From: Paenibacillus sp. J2TS4
GTDB taxonomy: Bacteria; Bacillota; Bacilli; Paenibacillales; NBRC-103111
Reading direction: 5' to 3'
NCBI RefSeq assembly: GCF_018403245.1
Contig: NZ_BOSH01000002.1
Location: 248,001-312,000, forward strand
DNA length: 64,000 nucleotides
Shown: in pieces, positions 49,251 to 58,041 of the stretch
Layout of the letters: each line of letters opens with the position of its first letter
How positions within the stretch are numbered: the stretch's first letter is position 1
Made by a program: the position numbers and the translations under genes
The notes under the pieces: model-generated
What the model was told of the DNA's origin: nothing
The model's database searches: none
What the model saw: only the letters and a program-made list of their open reading frames with translations

Positions 49251-51260
49251 ATGAGAAAATTACCGATGATCATGCTGATGAGCTTGTTTTTGCTGATGAT
49301 TCCCTTGGTGGCATTGGCTGCTGTGCCTAATCCGTCAGAGCCGGATGTGATTGTAGCCGCAAAGACGGCAGATGGTTACAATACCTTTTTCCCCTCTATG
49401 GAACAATTGCCGGACGGCAAGCTTATTGTAGTCTACTACAGTGCAACCGCTCATCAAAACACGAACGGCAGAATCGCTATGGTAGAGAGCACGGATGAAG
49501 GACTGACCTGGACTCAGCCGCGGATCATCATAGATACGCCAGAGGATGACCGTGATCCTTCCATTACCTTGTTGTCTGACGGAACGCTGCTGCTGAATTG
49601 GTTTAAACCCGATAACGGAGTAAACCAAGTATACGTATCCCGAAGCACGGATGAGGGCTTGACCTGGAGCGCGCCAGTCAAGGTACAAACGAACCTGATA
49701 AACGCAGCTGTTTCTTCCAAAATGATTGAATTGGATACCGGAGAGCTTCTGCTCCCTATCTATGGCTCCTACACTTCCGATCAAGGGGTTAGCCGATCGG
49801 TGGTTGTTCGCAGCTTGGACGGGGGTTTGACCTGGAATCCCTCGTTGGAAGCGACGATGGCCGAGCCGGTACCCTTGCCTCAGCCCAATCCGTTTCCGGC
49901 TATCGGATTTGTTGAACCGGTTATGGCCGATTTGGGCGGCGGGCACCTGATAAGCATGCACCGAACTTTTTCAAGCAGCGACAATGGGATTGCCTGGGAA
50001 TCGGAGTCGTTTGATAACGGGCACACTTGGACTGCCGCGGTCAGAACCACGATGTATGCCCACTGCTCGGATCTGCTTGTGCTCAGCAACGGTACTGTGC
50101 TTCATACGTGGGGAGACCGCAAATTTGACTTCAGCAGCGGAAGAGCTGTAGTAGGACGAGTGTTGGAGCCCGGAACCGATTGGGATGATTGGGAGGATGC
50201 TCTCATCTATAAAAGCCCTGGCTCAACGGACATGGCTTATCCGAGTGCGGTTGAGCTTTCCGATGGGCGGATCTTTATCGTCTTCTACGATGCTCATTCC
50301 TCCAAGGGCTTCATAGGCGGAAAGTATCTTAACATGGAGGATGTAACGGTTGAGAAGCGCACCGACCGTATGGATCTGCTTGCCATGTATAATAATGGAA
50401 GTCTGCAGATTGATACCAATATGGACTATGAGGAGCCGGATACTCCTAGTCGCGTGCATGTCAAACCAACAGGAGCCATTGATGGAGTGGCGAGCTTGAA
50501 TTACGCAGCTTGGGGAAGTGTCCCCATTCCGCCTGAATCCTATTACTACACTCTTATTTTACCAAAGACCTACAATATTAACGCTATCGGAATCAACTTG
50601 AAACCGCAAGCCGGAAGACCGGAGAGTGCGGTTGTTGAGTATAAGGATGGGCAGGGTCAGTGGAATTCCTTGTTCTCCTACACTGACGTTGTTCATGAGC
50701 AAGGGATTCTCGATATCCATGAATTTGATCCCGGTCTCCAGGTAAGGGAAGTTAGAGTGAGAATTACGAAAGTGTCCGGGCAAGCGGTTCTGAGCGAAAT
50801 TGCATTATACGGCGAGCCTGCGTTGGCCCAGATTGATCTGCTGTCGCTATACAACAACGGCCAAATTCAGATTGATACCGATATGACTTATACATCGGGC
50901 AGGGTGGGCGTTACCGGGCCGCTGGACGGCAGTCTGAATTATTGGGATTCCGCCACGCGAAATTCTTCCACCCCACCGCCAGCATACTATACTGTAGAAT
51001 TGGATGCCGTGAGAGAACTTGGTGCCATTGCGATCAATTTGAAGCCCAGAGAGTATGCGGAGGACGCTATCGTGTCGCTATCCGTAGACGGAACGACGTG
51101 GACGCCGGTTATTTCCTACACCGGGGCAAGGCACAACAGCGACTATTTGGATATCCATCATTTCGACACTGTCCAACCGGCCAAGTACGTCAAGGTGGAA
51201 ATTACAAGATCAGAGGGCTGGCCTGTGCTGAACGAACTGAGGCTTTATGAAGAATACTAA
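49251..51260 (+). CDS. secreted sialidase-like (BNR) protein with two C-terminal beta-modules
   Basis: A 669-residue exported protein; ATG 49251 is 8 bases after GGAGG and begins a clear signal peptide (MRKLPMIMLMSLFLLMIPLV ALA). Residues 28-365 are a beta-propeller with four Asp-boxes (STDEGLTW twice, SLDGGLTW, SFDNGHTW). Residues 374-527 and 528-669 are two copies of one module, both starting DLL-x-x-YNNG-x-x-QIDT and ending in an E-(I/L)-x-L-Y segment, like F5/8 type C carbohydrate-binding modules. The fold is that of sialidases and some other glycan exo-hydrolases; the catalytic Arg triad cannot be assigned by eye. It probably releases the sugar used by the island. Confidence 0.83.
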   Translation: MRKLPMIMLMSLFLLMIPLVALAAVPNPSEPDVIVAAKTADGYNTFFPSMEQLPDGKLIVVYYSATAHQNTNGRIAMVESTDEGLTWTQPRIIIDTPEDDRDPSITLLSDGTLLLNWFKPDNGVNQVYVSRSTDEGLTWSAPVKVQTNLINAAVSSKMIELDTGELLLPIYGSYTSDQGVSRSVVVRSLDGGLTWNPSLEATMAEPVPLPQPNPFPAIGFVEPVMADLGGGHLISMHRTFSSSDNGIAWESESFDNGHTWTAAVRTTMYAHCSDLLVLSNGTVLHTWGDRKFDFSSGRAVVGRVLEPGTDWDDWEDALIYKSPGSTDMAYPSAVELSDGRIFIVFYDAHSSKGFIGGKYLNMEDVTVEKRTDRMDLLAMYNNGSLQIDTNMDYEEPDTPSRVHVKPTGAIDGVASLNYAAWGSVPIPPESYYYTLILPKTYNINAIGINLKPQAGRPESAVVEYKDGQGQWNSLFSYTDVVHEQGILDIHEFDPGLQVREVRVRITKVSGQAVLSEIALYGEPALAQIDLLSLYNNGQIQIDTDMTYTSGRVGVTGPLDGSLNYWDSATRNSSTPPPAYYTVELDAVRELGAIAINLKPREYAEDAIVSLSVDGTTWTPVISYTGARHNSDYLDIHHFDTVQPAKYVKVEITRSEGWPVLNELRLYEEY

Positions 51261-51304
51261 ACTAAACTATGAATAGGCAGCCACTAACTATCCGCTAGTC
51301 AGAT

Positions 51305-51355
51305 AGGGCCATTGCTTACCCTAACGGTCAGGGAAGACAATGGTCCTGCATTTTT
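51305..51355 (+). terminator. terminator after the sialidase-like gene
   Basis: Outer stem AGGGCCATTG / CAATGGTCCT (one wobble) with inner CTTaCCCT / AGGGaAG and five T after it. Confidence 0.8.
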
Positions 51356-51420
51356 GTGTTGCAAAAAGACTGCGTATTGCTAGCTCGACGGTTGTTGAGT
51401 GAAGCGTGGAGAGGAGCATA

Positions 51421-52359
51421 ATGATGGAACCAAATGCTGAACTGAAGGTATCGGGGCTTACTTTGGGTACGGTTCAATTAGGGATTCCATACGGCATTAA
51501 CAACCGGGGAGGCATGCCTTCGGAGGAGCAGGCGCTGCGGCTTCTGGAGCTGGCTTGGAATGAGGGCATAACTTCATTTGACACTGCTGCAGGGTACGGC
51601 CGGGCGGAAGCGCTGCTCGGCCGGTTCAGCCGGGGCAAGAGTCCCTTCATTATTACCAAGCTGAAGATGGGGGCCGGCGGGAGGCTTGACCCCGATCATC
51701 TGGAGCAGGACATGCGAAGGCAGGCCATCGATTCCCTGCAGCTGCTCGGTATGTCCTCCATTCCGCTGCTAATGCTGCACAATACCGATGTTTTGAAGGA
51801 GCATGGGGACGTTGTTGAAGACGGCTTACGTTCCCTGCGTAAGGAAGGCTTGATAGAGCGTGCCGGCATTTCCATTGCTTTTAACACCGAGGAAGAGTAT
51901 TCCGTGATTGGCAGCCGTTTGCTTGACGATCTTTATGAAGCGGTACAGCTGCCTATGAATCTGCTTGACCACCGCCCCTTGCGCAATGGCTGGCTGCGGA
52001 AGCTGAAGGAGAAGGGAAAGGTAGTGTTTGTGCGCAGTGTTTTCCTGCAGGGCCTTATCCTTATGCAGCCGAAGGAGCTTGGGGAAACGATGGCCAAGGC
52101 GAAAGCGCCGTTGATGGGGCTTCACGAACTGGCCGGGAAGTACGGGTTTCCGTTGTCCCAGATGGCGGTTTCCTTTGTCAGGGATTGCGGCGGAGTGGAC
52201 AGTCTCGTTATTGGAGCGGAGACAGAGGAGCAGATTAGGGAGAACCTGCGGCTGATGGCGGGACCTCCATTGCCTGAAGGGCTTAGGGAAGAGCTCTTGA
52301 ACCGTTTTGCACATGTAGATGATGCGGTTATTACCCCCCATTTGTGGACGGCCCGCTAA
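51421..52359 (+). CDS. aldo/keto reductase (possible aldose 1-dehydrogenase)
   Basis: A 312-residue AKR. Catalytic tetrad: Asp and Tyr in FDTAAGYG, Lys in FIITKLK, His in LLMLHN. LTLGTVQLGIPYGINNRGG at the N-terminus marks the branch close to polysaccharide-associated AKRs. ATG 51421 follows GGAGAGGAG closely; ATG 51424 has better spacing. In the island it could oxidise an aldose to its lactone. It has a terminator before it, so it may begin a transcript leading to iclR. Confidence 0.83.
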   Translation: MMEPNAELKVSGLTLGTVQLGIPYGINNRGGMPSEEQALRLLELAWNEGITSFDTAAGYGRAEALLGRFSRGKSPFIITKLKMGAGGRLDPDHLEQDMRRQAIDSLQLLGMSSIPLLMLHNTDVLKEHGDVVEDGLRSLRKEGLIERAGISIAFNTEEEYSVIGSRLLDDLYEAVQLPMNLLDHRPLRNGWLRKLKEKGKVVFVRSVFLQGLILMQPKELGETMAKAKAPLMGLHELAGKYGFPLSQMAVSFVRDCGGVDSLVIGAETEEQIRENLRLMAGPPLPEGLREELLNRFAHVDDAVITPHLWTAR

Positions 52360-52545
52360 CTTACGAAACTCGCCACGTCACTAATCGAGACAGCGTATTT
52401 TCTTTTTGGATTAGTTTGTGTATAATTTTATTATCCGTTTTCTTCGGATTTTTATTGAATGTAATGAAGCTATTATAGACTGTACGGCCTACAAAGGGGT
52501 TTAACCCGGCTAGTCTTTAATCACAGCGGGAGCAGGTGACTTGTC

Positions 52546-53340
52546 ATGACAGACTCTTCCATCAAAACGAAAGATTCCCCCTACTTCCTGATCCAGTCCG
52601 TGGACCGGTCGTTGACTATTCTGCAAAGCTTTATAGAGGAAAGGCGCCCTATGGGGGTAACGGAAATTGCCAAGCGTCTTGGGCTGCACAAGAGCGTTGT
52701 TCACCGTTTAATGCTCACCCTGCAGGCACATGGTTATTTGCAACAGGTTCGGGATACCGACAAATATATGGTAGGCCCGAAGGCATTTGAGCTCGGATCC
52801 GTATTTACGGGCTCCACTTCCCTGGTAGACGAGGGCAAACAGATGCTTATGCAAGTGGTCGAGGAAATAGGCATGACTGCGCACCTGGCCATCCTGGACA
52901 GAGACTCGGTGCTGTATTTGGTGAACGTAGAACCGGATCATTTCAAGTATTTATTTGGAGCCGTCGGGCAAAGGAAGCAGATTTATAATACCGCCTTGGG
53001 CAAATCCTTGACCGCCTGGCTGCCGGAGGAAAAGACCAGGAAGCTGTTGGAAACCTGCAGCTTCGAGAAGCTGACAAGCACTACGATCGGCTCGGTGGAG
53101 AAATATTTGGAAGAGCTGGAGAAGGTCAGACAGAACGGTTATGCGATTGATAACGAGGAAGCGGTAGTGGGCATGAGATGCGCATCCGCACCGGTATGTG
53201 ACCGTGGAGGCGATGTCATTGCGGCAATCAGCGTCAGCGGCTACAATGTCTCGTATGAGCAGATTCGTGAAATCGGAATCAAAATGAAGGGCCTTGCCGC
53301 ACAATTTTCCCGCAGGTTAGGGTATTTTGGGGCAAGATAG
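52546..53340 (+). CDS. IclR-family transcriptional regulator
   Basis: A 264-residue IclR/KdgR-type protein. Winged HTH at about residues 20-75 (MGVTEIAKRLGLHKSVVHRL), then the effector domain (DRDSVLYLVNVEP ... AISVSGYN) with the family pattern GYAIDNEEAVVGMRCASAPV. KdgR-type members sense sugar acids, which fits the neighbouring lactonase and aldolase genes. Likely acts at the GTCTC/GAGAC repeats at 45188 and 53505. Confidence 0.9.
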   Translation: MTDSSIKTKDSPYFLIQSVDRSLTILQSFIEERRPMGVTEIAKRLGLHKSVVHRLMLTLQAHGYLQQVRDTDKYMVGPKAFELGSVFTGSTSLVDEGKQMLMQVVEEIGMTAHLAILDRDSVLYLVNVEPDHFKYLFGAVGQRKQIYNTALGKSLTAWLPEEKTRKLLETCSFEKLTSTTIGSVEKYLEELEKVRQNGYAIDNEEAVVGMRCASAPVCDRGGDVIAAISVSGYNVSYEQIREIGIKMKGLAAQFSRRLGYFGAR

Positions 53341-53372
53341 AAATGCAGGACGGCAAGGCTATCCATAACAAG

Positions 53373-53401
53373 CCGGAGTTCCCACAAGGAGCTCCGGTTT
53401 T
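53373..53401 (+). terminator. terminator after iclR-type gene
   Basis: 10-bp stem CCGGAGTTCC / GGAGCTCCGG with CACAA loop, then TTTTATT. Confidence 0.82.
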
Positions 53402-53462
53402 ATTCTGCCCATTAACCTGATAAACATGTTAACTATAAAATGAAGGCGATTTCATTCCATGC

Positions 53463-53491
53463 TTGACACTAATTAGGCTCTATAATAAAAT
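53463..53491 (+). promoter_or_regulatory. promoter of the sugar-acid importer operon
   Basis: TTGACA (53463-53468), 17 bases, TAAAAT (53486-53491). Start near 53498, just before the palindrome. Confidence 0.68.
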
Positions 53492-53504
53492 ATAAGTAAT
53501 TATT

Positions 53505-53519
53505 AGAGACTCTGTCTCT
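53505..53519 (+). promoter_or_regulatory. palindrome, candidate IclR operator
   Basis: AGAGACTCTGTCTCT is a perfect 15-bp inverted repeat (7-bp arms) 7 bases after the predicted start point. GTCTC/GAGAC half-sites are shared with the repeat at 45188-45204. Confidence 0.58.
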
Positions 53520-53640
53520 CATTGTGATACGCGAATATTTGCTTGAGTCCACCAGCAACGAATCGGCCCGGTGTTCCGTTTATAGCTGCAGGTTCGCCTG
53601 TTCCTATACATGACTATTATGATTTTAGGGGGGAAATGGG

Positions 53641-55011
53641 ATGAGAAAGTTTCGTTTACCGATTATGAGCGGACTGCTCACGGTCTTATTAATGTTCACG
53701 GCTTGCGCCGGCCAGCCGGGAAGTTCTTCTCCGGGGGCCGGATCAGATGGGGCCGCCGGGGACAAGCCGGTCACCATCACTTATTGGATTGACCCGCGTT
53801 TTCAATTTATTGAGGGAATGGAAGATGAAACTAAAAATTACGGCGACTACGAGAAAATTCAAGCTCAGAAGTTTATGGATCTTCACCCTCATGTAACCAT
53901 CGATATTCAAACGCTTACATGGGATGATCTTCCTAAGAAAGTGCCCATAGCCATCGCAGGAGGAACGCCTCCAGATATTTTGCGTGATTACCTTGGAAGA
54001 ACTGCACAGTACGCCTATGAAGGGGTGCTGGAGAATCTGGAAGACCTGCTGCCGCAGGAGGAGCTGGATGATTATATTCAGGATTACCTGGATATGTATA
54101 CCATTGACGGACACCTTCATGCGCTCCCTGCCTATGCGTGGGCGGCAGGCCTTGTCGTCAACAAGGAGTTATGGACGCGGCAGGGCAAGGAGGATCTCCT
54201 GCCGACACCTGAAAGCCCTTACTGGACGATAGAGCAGTTCGATGAGGCGATCCGTGCGATAGCCGAGAAGAACAAGGTCTTCCCATATGCCGCACAAATT
54301 GCGGTTTCGCAGGCCGACCAAGGCATCCTGAACTTCCTCTGGGGCTTCGGAGCCAAGCTGTTCAAGGACGGCGATTACAGCAAGACAGCTTTGAACAGCC
54401 CGGAGGCCATTAAAGCGCTGGAATATCTGGTTAAGCTGAACGACGAAGGCATGCTGCAGCCAAGTGCCGTTACGACTCAACACGGGGAATTAGATATGCT
54501 GATGTGGCAGGGTCAACTGGGCTCTTATAGCGATACATTGGCAGTCTGGGCCCGACTGAACGCCGCCAAGGAAGAAGGCAAGACGAAAGGGGAGCACGAT
54601 CTGGTCATGGTCCACCAGCCTAATGACGAAAGAGTCAGCAATGGGGTTCCTGTAGGACCAACCGGCTTCGCCGTATTCAAACAGGATGACGAATACAAAT
54701 TGCAATGGGTTATTGAATTCTTGTTATACCTCAACAATACGGAGCATCAGCAGGTGTATGCGAAGGGCGCCGGACAATTCCCGGTAAAAAAATCGGCCGG
54801 GGTTCCCATGGAAGAGGACGTTAACTACAAGGTGCTGCAGAAAATAATTGAAGAACGAGGGCTGGAGGATATGGGCCTGACCCATCCGAAATATGCGGAA
54901 TTTCGCGTTCTGCTGCAGCCGGAAATTCAGGCGGTTCTATTAAAGCAGAAAACACCGGCCCAAGCGTTGGAGGATTACGAGCGGGAAGTAAATAAAATAC
55001 TGGCGAAATAA
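53641..55011 (+). CDS. lipoprotein solute-binding protein of the island importer
   Basis: A 456-residue family 1 binding protein with lipobox FTAC (Cys22) and a Gly/Ser-rich linker. VTITYWIDPRFQFIEGMEDE, GGTPPDILRDYLGRTAQYAY and KWVIEFLLYLNN-type segments match sugar-binding proteins. It is followed by a permease pair. By context the ligand is likely the sugar released by the sialidase-like enzyme. Confidence 0.9.
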   Translation: MRKFRLPIMSGLLTVLLMFTACAGQPGSSSPGAGSDGAAGDKPVTITYWIDPRFQFIEGMEDETKNYGDYEKIQAQKFMDLHPHVTIDIQTLTWDDLPKKVPIAIAGGTPPDILRDYLGRTAQYAYEGVLENLEDLLPQEELDDYIQDYLDMYTIDGHLHALPAYAWAAGLVVNKELWTRQGKEDLLPTPESPYWTIEQFDEAIRAIAEKNKVFPYAAQIAVSQADQGILNFLWGFGAKLFKDGDYSKTALNSPEAIKALEYLVKLNDEGMLQPSAVTTQHGELDMLMWQGQLGSYSDTLAVWARLNAAKEEGKTKGEHDLVMVHQPNDERVSNGVPVGPTGFAVFKQDDEYKLQWVIEFLLYLNNTEHQQVYAKGAGQFPVKKSAGVPMEEDVNYKVLQKIIEERGLEDMGLTHPKYAEFRVLLQPEIQAVLLKQKTPAQALEDYEREVNKILAK

Positions 55012-55022
55012 TATAGGAATGA

Positions 55023-55052
55023 TACGGATGCCCGGGATAGCGGCATTCCGTA
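55023..55052 (+). repeat. hairpin between binding-protein and permease genes
   Basis: TACGGATGCC pairs with GGCATTCCGTA with one bulged T. No T-tract. Such hairpins often protect the binding-protein mRNA so that it is made in excess over the permeases. Confidence 0.55.
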
Positions 55053-55109
55053 CCCCTGTCTTTCGGTTTGCGTCTGCTTAGGGAATAGAAAAGGAAGGAG
55101 GGCATAAGG

Positions 55110-55982
55110 TTGATCAGAAAAATCGTACAGGCTAGATGGGCGTATTTTTTTCTCCTTCCGGCTTACTTCTTTTTTGTCATCTTTACATTATTGCCTTTGA
55201 TTCAAGGAGTAGGCTTCAGCTTTTACGACGTTAAGCTGAATACGAGGGAATTCGTTGGGCTGCAGCATTATATAGCCCTCTATCATGACGATGCCTTTTG
55301 GAAGGCGTTAATCAACACGCTGCTTATTACACTGGGTGTCGTTCCGGCTGTTGTCGTTATTTCTATCCTGGTAGCCGTAGTGGTTTATCCGTTAAACAAA
55401 CATGTCCAGACCTTCTTCCGGATGTCCTTCTACATGCCTGTTGTAGCGAGCGGAGTAGTCCTATCCATGGTTTGGGTATGGATTTATAATCCAACTTACG
55501 GGCTATTAAACTATTTGATCGGTCTAGTAGGGTTGGAGCCGGTCGCTTGGCTCGGAACTCCAGGCAAAGCGCTCGTTTCCATTATTATAGTTGTTATTAC
55601 CTTGGTGCTGGGTCAGCCTATCATTCTGTATCTGGCCGCCTTAGGAGGAATTCCCCAAGATTTGCAGGAAGCGGCCATGATTGATGGGGCCAACAGCCGG
55701 CAGCGGTTTTTCCGGATTACGCTTCCTCTATTAAAACCGACAACGCTGTTCGTTATGGTGACGCAGACGATAGCCGTTTTCCAGGTATTTGTCGTTATCA
55801 TGCTGCTTACCAACGGGGGGCCGGCTAACGGGACGCAGACGATTGTTTACCGCATTTATCAGACTGCATTTGATTTTTTTAATTTCGGTTACGCCTCCGC
55901 GCTTGGTGTGGTTATGCTGGTCATTGTCAGCTTCCTGGCCTGGTTTAACTTCCGCTTGCTCGGACAGGACACAGAGTTTTGA
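55110..55982 (+). CDS. ABC importer permease of the island (MalF-like)
   Basis: A 290-residue six-helix permease. TTG start with AAGGAGGGC upstream. EAA loop QEAAMIDGANSRQRFFRITL; VVIMLLTNGGPANGTQTIVY is the usual MalF-type outside loop. Confidence 0.92.
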   Translation: MIRKIVQARWAYFFLLPAYFFFVIFTLLPLIQGVGFSFYDVKLNTREFVGLQHYIALYHDDAFWKALINTLLITLGVVPAVVVISILVAVVVYPLNKHVQTFFRMSFYMPVVASGVVLSMVWVWIYNPTYGLLNYLIGLVGLEPVAWLGTPGKALVSIIIVVITLVLGQPIILYLAALGGIPQDLQEAAMIDGANSRQRFFRITLPLLKPTTLFVMVTQTIAVFQVFVVIMLLTNGGPANGTQTIVYRIYQTAFDFFNFGYASALGVVMLVIVSFLAWFNFRLLGQDTEF

Positions 55983-56025
55983 TTTCCGAAATGACCGCTG
56001 ATGGAAAAGGAGGACCCGTTAAAAG

Positions 56026-56871
56026 ATGGATTACCGCAAAATGAGTGCGACAGAGAGAGGCTGGAGTGTGCTGGGGCTGGCGGTTGTGATTGTTCTGGCC
56101 CTGATTTCCCTAATGCCTCTGTACTGGATGCTGACCGGCTCCTTCAAAATTTTGTCAGATACGATGAAGATGCCCCCGGAATGGTTCCCGAAATCACCGA
56201 CGCTGGCCAACTATGATCATTTGTTCACGAACAATCCGACCTTCCGCTGGCTGTTCAACAGCATTTTTGTTGCCGGCTGTGCCTCGATTGGGGCTATTCT
56301 GACCAGTACGACGGCAGGGTATGCTTTTGGCAAGAAGCAGTTTCCCGGGAAGAGGCCGTTGTTTTGGCTGATGCTGATCACGATGATGCTGCCGAATCAG
56401 GTCCTGCTGATTCCGCTCTACCTGTTAATCGCCGATTTGAAATGGATCAATACGTATGCCGGGCTGATCGTGCCTTTTATCGCTTATCCGTTCGGGGTGT
56501 TCCTGGTAAAGCAGTATATGCAATCGTTGCCCAATGAGCTTCTGGAAGCGGCCCGGATCGATGGAGCAGGGGAAATCCGAACGTTTATCAGCATAGTGCT
56601 GCCTATGGTTAAGCCGGCGATCGGCGCACTGGGGATCTTTTCGTTTGTGGCGGTATGGAATGAGTATTTGTGGCAGCTGGTCGTTACGGACAAGAGGGAA
56701 ATGTTTACCCTGCCGCTTGCGGTATCGAAGCTGGCTTATGGAACGCAGAGCATTAATTTGGGGCTTGCCATGGCCGGGGCGACGGTCACTTTTATCCCTA
56801 TGCTGCTGTTTTTCCTTGCTTTTCAGAGGTTTTTTGTAAAAGGAATTACGGTGGGCGCTGTTAAAGGCTGA
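56026..56871 (+). CDS. ABC importer permease of the island (MalG-like)
   Basis: A 281-residue permease. AAAAGGAGGACC precedes the ATG. EAA loop LEAARIDGAGEIRTFISIVL; C-terminus QRFFVKGITVGAVKG is MalG-like. Partner of the preceding permease. No ATPase gene follows; the next gene is a lactonase. Confidence 0.93.
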   Translation: MDYRKMSATERGWSVLGLAVVIVLALISLMPLYWMLTGSFKILSDTMKMPPEWFPKSPTLANYDHLFTNNPTFRWLFNSIFVAGCASIGAILTSTTAGYAFGKKQFPGKRPLFWLMLITMMLPNQVLLIPLYLLIADLKWINTYAGLIVPFIAYPFGVFLVKQYMQSLPNELLEAARIDGAGEIRTFISIVLPMVKPAIGALGIFSFVAVWNEYLWQLVVTDKREMFTLPLAVSKLAYGTQSINLGLAMAGATVTFIPMLLFFLAFQRFFVKGITVGAVKG

Positions 56872-56990
56872 CGGTGCGTTGGGGGGCAAACTTGACAGCG
56901 CTTCCCAAACAAGGAAAAATAGCAAGCAGCGGGATAGAATTCGATTGGAAAAGGCGCCTTTCCCCAATTAAACAAATGAGGTGACGGATA

Positions 56991-57860
56991 ATGGTAGAAA
57001 CCGTAGCTGGTATTCAAGCAGTTCTGGGAGAAGGGCCGACATGGGATGAGCGGCGGAAAGTGCTATACATGGTGGATATTATCGGGCAAACGATTTACGA
57101 ATACGATCCGCATAAGGAGACAATACATAAGACCGCCCTGAATCAGATGATCGGCGCAGTCGTTCCCCGCCGAGCGGGAGGCCTGCTGCTGGCGCTTCAG
57201 CATGGGTTCCATGCCTATGATCCAGAGAGTGGAAAGCTGACGGCCATTCATGATCCCGAACAGCAACTGCCTGGCAACCGCTTTAACGATGGGAAATGTG
57301 ATCCGGCGGGCAGATTCTGGGCCGGAACGATGTCGTTAACCGGAGAGGGCGGCCAAGGAGCCTTGTACCGCCTCGACAAAGACTGGAAAGTATCGCGGAT
57401 GGTGGAATCCGTATCTTGCTCCAATGGACTGGCCTGGAGTCCGGACGGGGACACTCTATATTACATCGATACACCAACTAGAGAGGTGGCCGCCTTTGAC
57501 TACGAGGCGGTGACAGGGGCAATCAGCAACAGACGGGCGGTCGTCCGCTTGGAACAAGATCAGGGCTTTCCGGACGGAATGACGATTGACGAGGAAGGGA
57601 TGCTGTGGATAGCTCATTGGGGCGGAGCCCGGGTGTCCAGATGGGACCCCGGAAGCGGCAAGCAGTTGGGAAAGATCGAGCTTCCGGTTCCACTTGTAAC
57701 CTCCTGTACTTTTGGCGGCCCTAACCTGGATCAACTTTATATCACTACCGCACGGACAGGCATGTCTGAACAAGACCTGGAGGAGTATCCGCTAGCCGGC
57801 AGCCTTTTCCGAACAAAGCCGGGAGTAAAAGGGATGCAAACGATAGCGTTTCAAGGATGA
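56991..57860 (+). CDS. SMP-30/gluconolactonase-family lactonase
   Basis: A 289-residue six-bladed propeller enzyme that opens sugar lactones to acids. Metal ligands are recognisable: Glu in LGEGPTWDE, Asn in NRFNDGKCDPAGRFWAGTM, Asn in CSNGLAWSPDGDTLYYIDT and Asp in FPDGMTIDEEGMLWIAHW. No signal peptide. GAGGTGA precedes the ATG. It is 119 bases downstream of the permease gene and is probably cotranscribed. It links the importer to an oxidative sugar pathway with the aldo/keto reductase and SDRs upstream. Confidence 0.9.
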   Translation: MVETVAGIQAVLGEGPTWDERRKVLYMVDIIGQTIYEYDPHKETIHKTALNQMIGAVVPRRAGGLLLALQHGFHAYDPESGKLTAIHDPEQQLPGNRFNDGKCDPAGRFWAGTMSLTGEGGQGALYRLDKDWKVSRMVESVSCSNGLAWSPDGDTLYYIDTPTREVAAFDYEAVTGAISNRRAVVRLEQDQGFPDGMTIDEEGMLWIAHWGGARVSRWDPGSGKQLGKIELPVPLVTSCTFGGPNLDQLYITTARTGMSEQDLEEYPLAGSLFRTKPGVKGMQTIAFQG

Positions 57861-57969
57861 CAAACGGAACAATTGCTATATCGGCCATCGAAAGATCTGT
57901 CTCACTCCAAAAAAGAGAACAGCATGATGTAAATTTATGGTATGTTTAACTTGTCGGTGGCGAAATAGT

Positions 57970-58006
57970 GCCCATGGATGCAGGAATTACTCCTTGGGCA
58001 TTTTTT
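57970..58006 (+). terminator. terminator of the importer/lactonase operon
   Basis: GCCCA (with GGA) pairs with TCC and TGGGC around a 12-base loop; ATTTTTTC follows. Confidence 0.75.
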
Positions 58007-58041
58007 CGTCATTCGTAAATCCCTGGTATGGAGTGATGACA

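Larger units (their letters stand above)
53402..53640 (+). other. promoter region of the sugar-acid importer
   Basis: Holds the promoter 53463-53491 and the operator 53505-53519. The rest is leader; TTTAGGGGGGAAATGGG precedes the ATG at 53641. Confidence 0.55.

Noticed and set aside
57937..58041. N-terminal extension of the methyltransferase-like protein
   Set aside because: It passes through the terminator at 57970-58006 and gives Cys/Trp-rich sequence unlike the rest.
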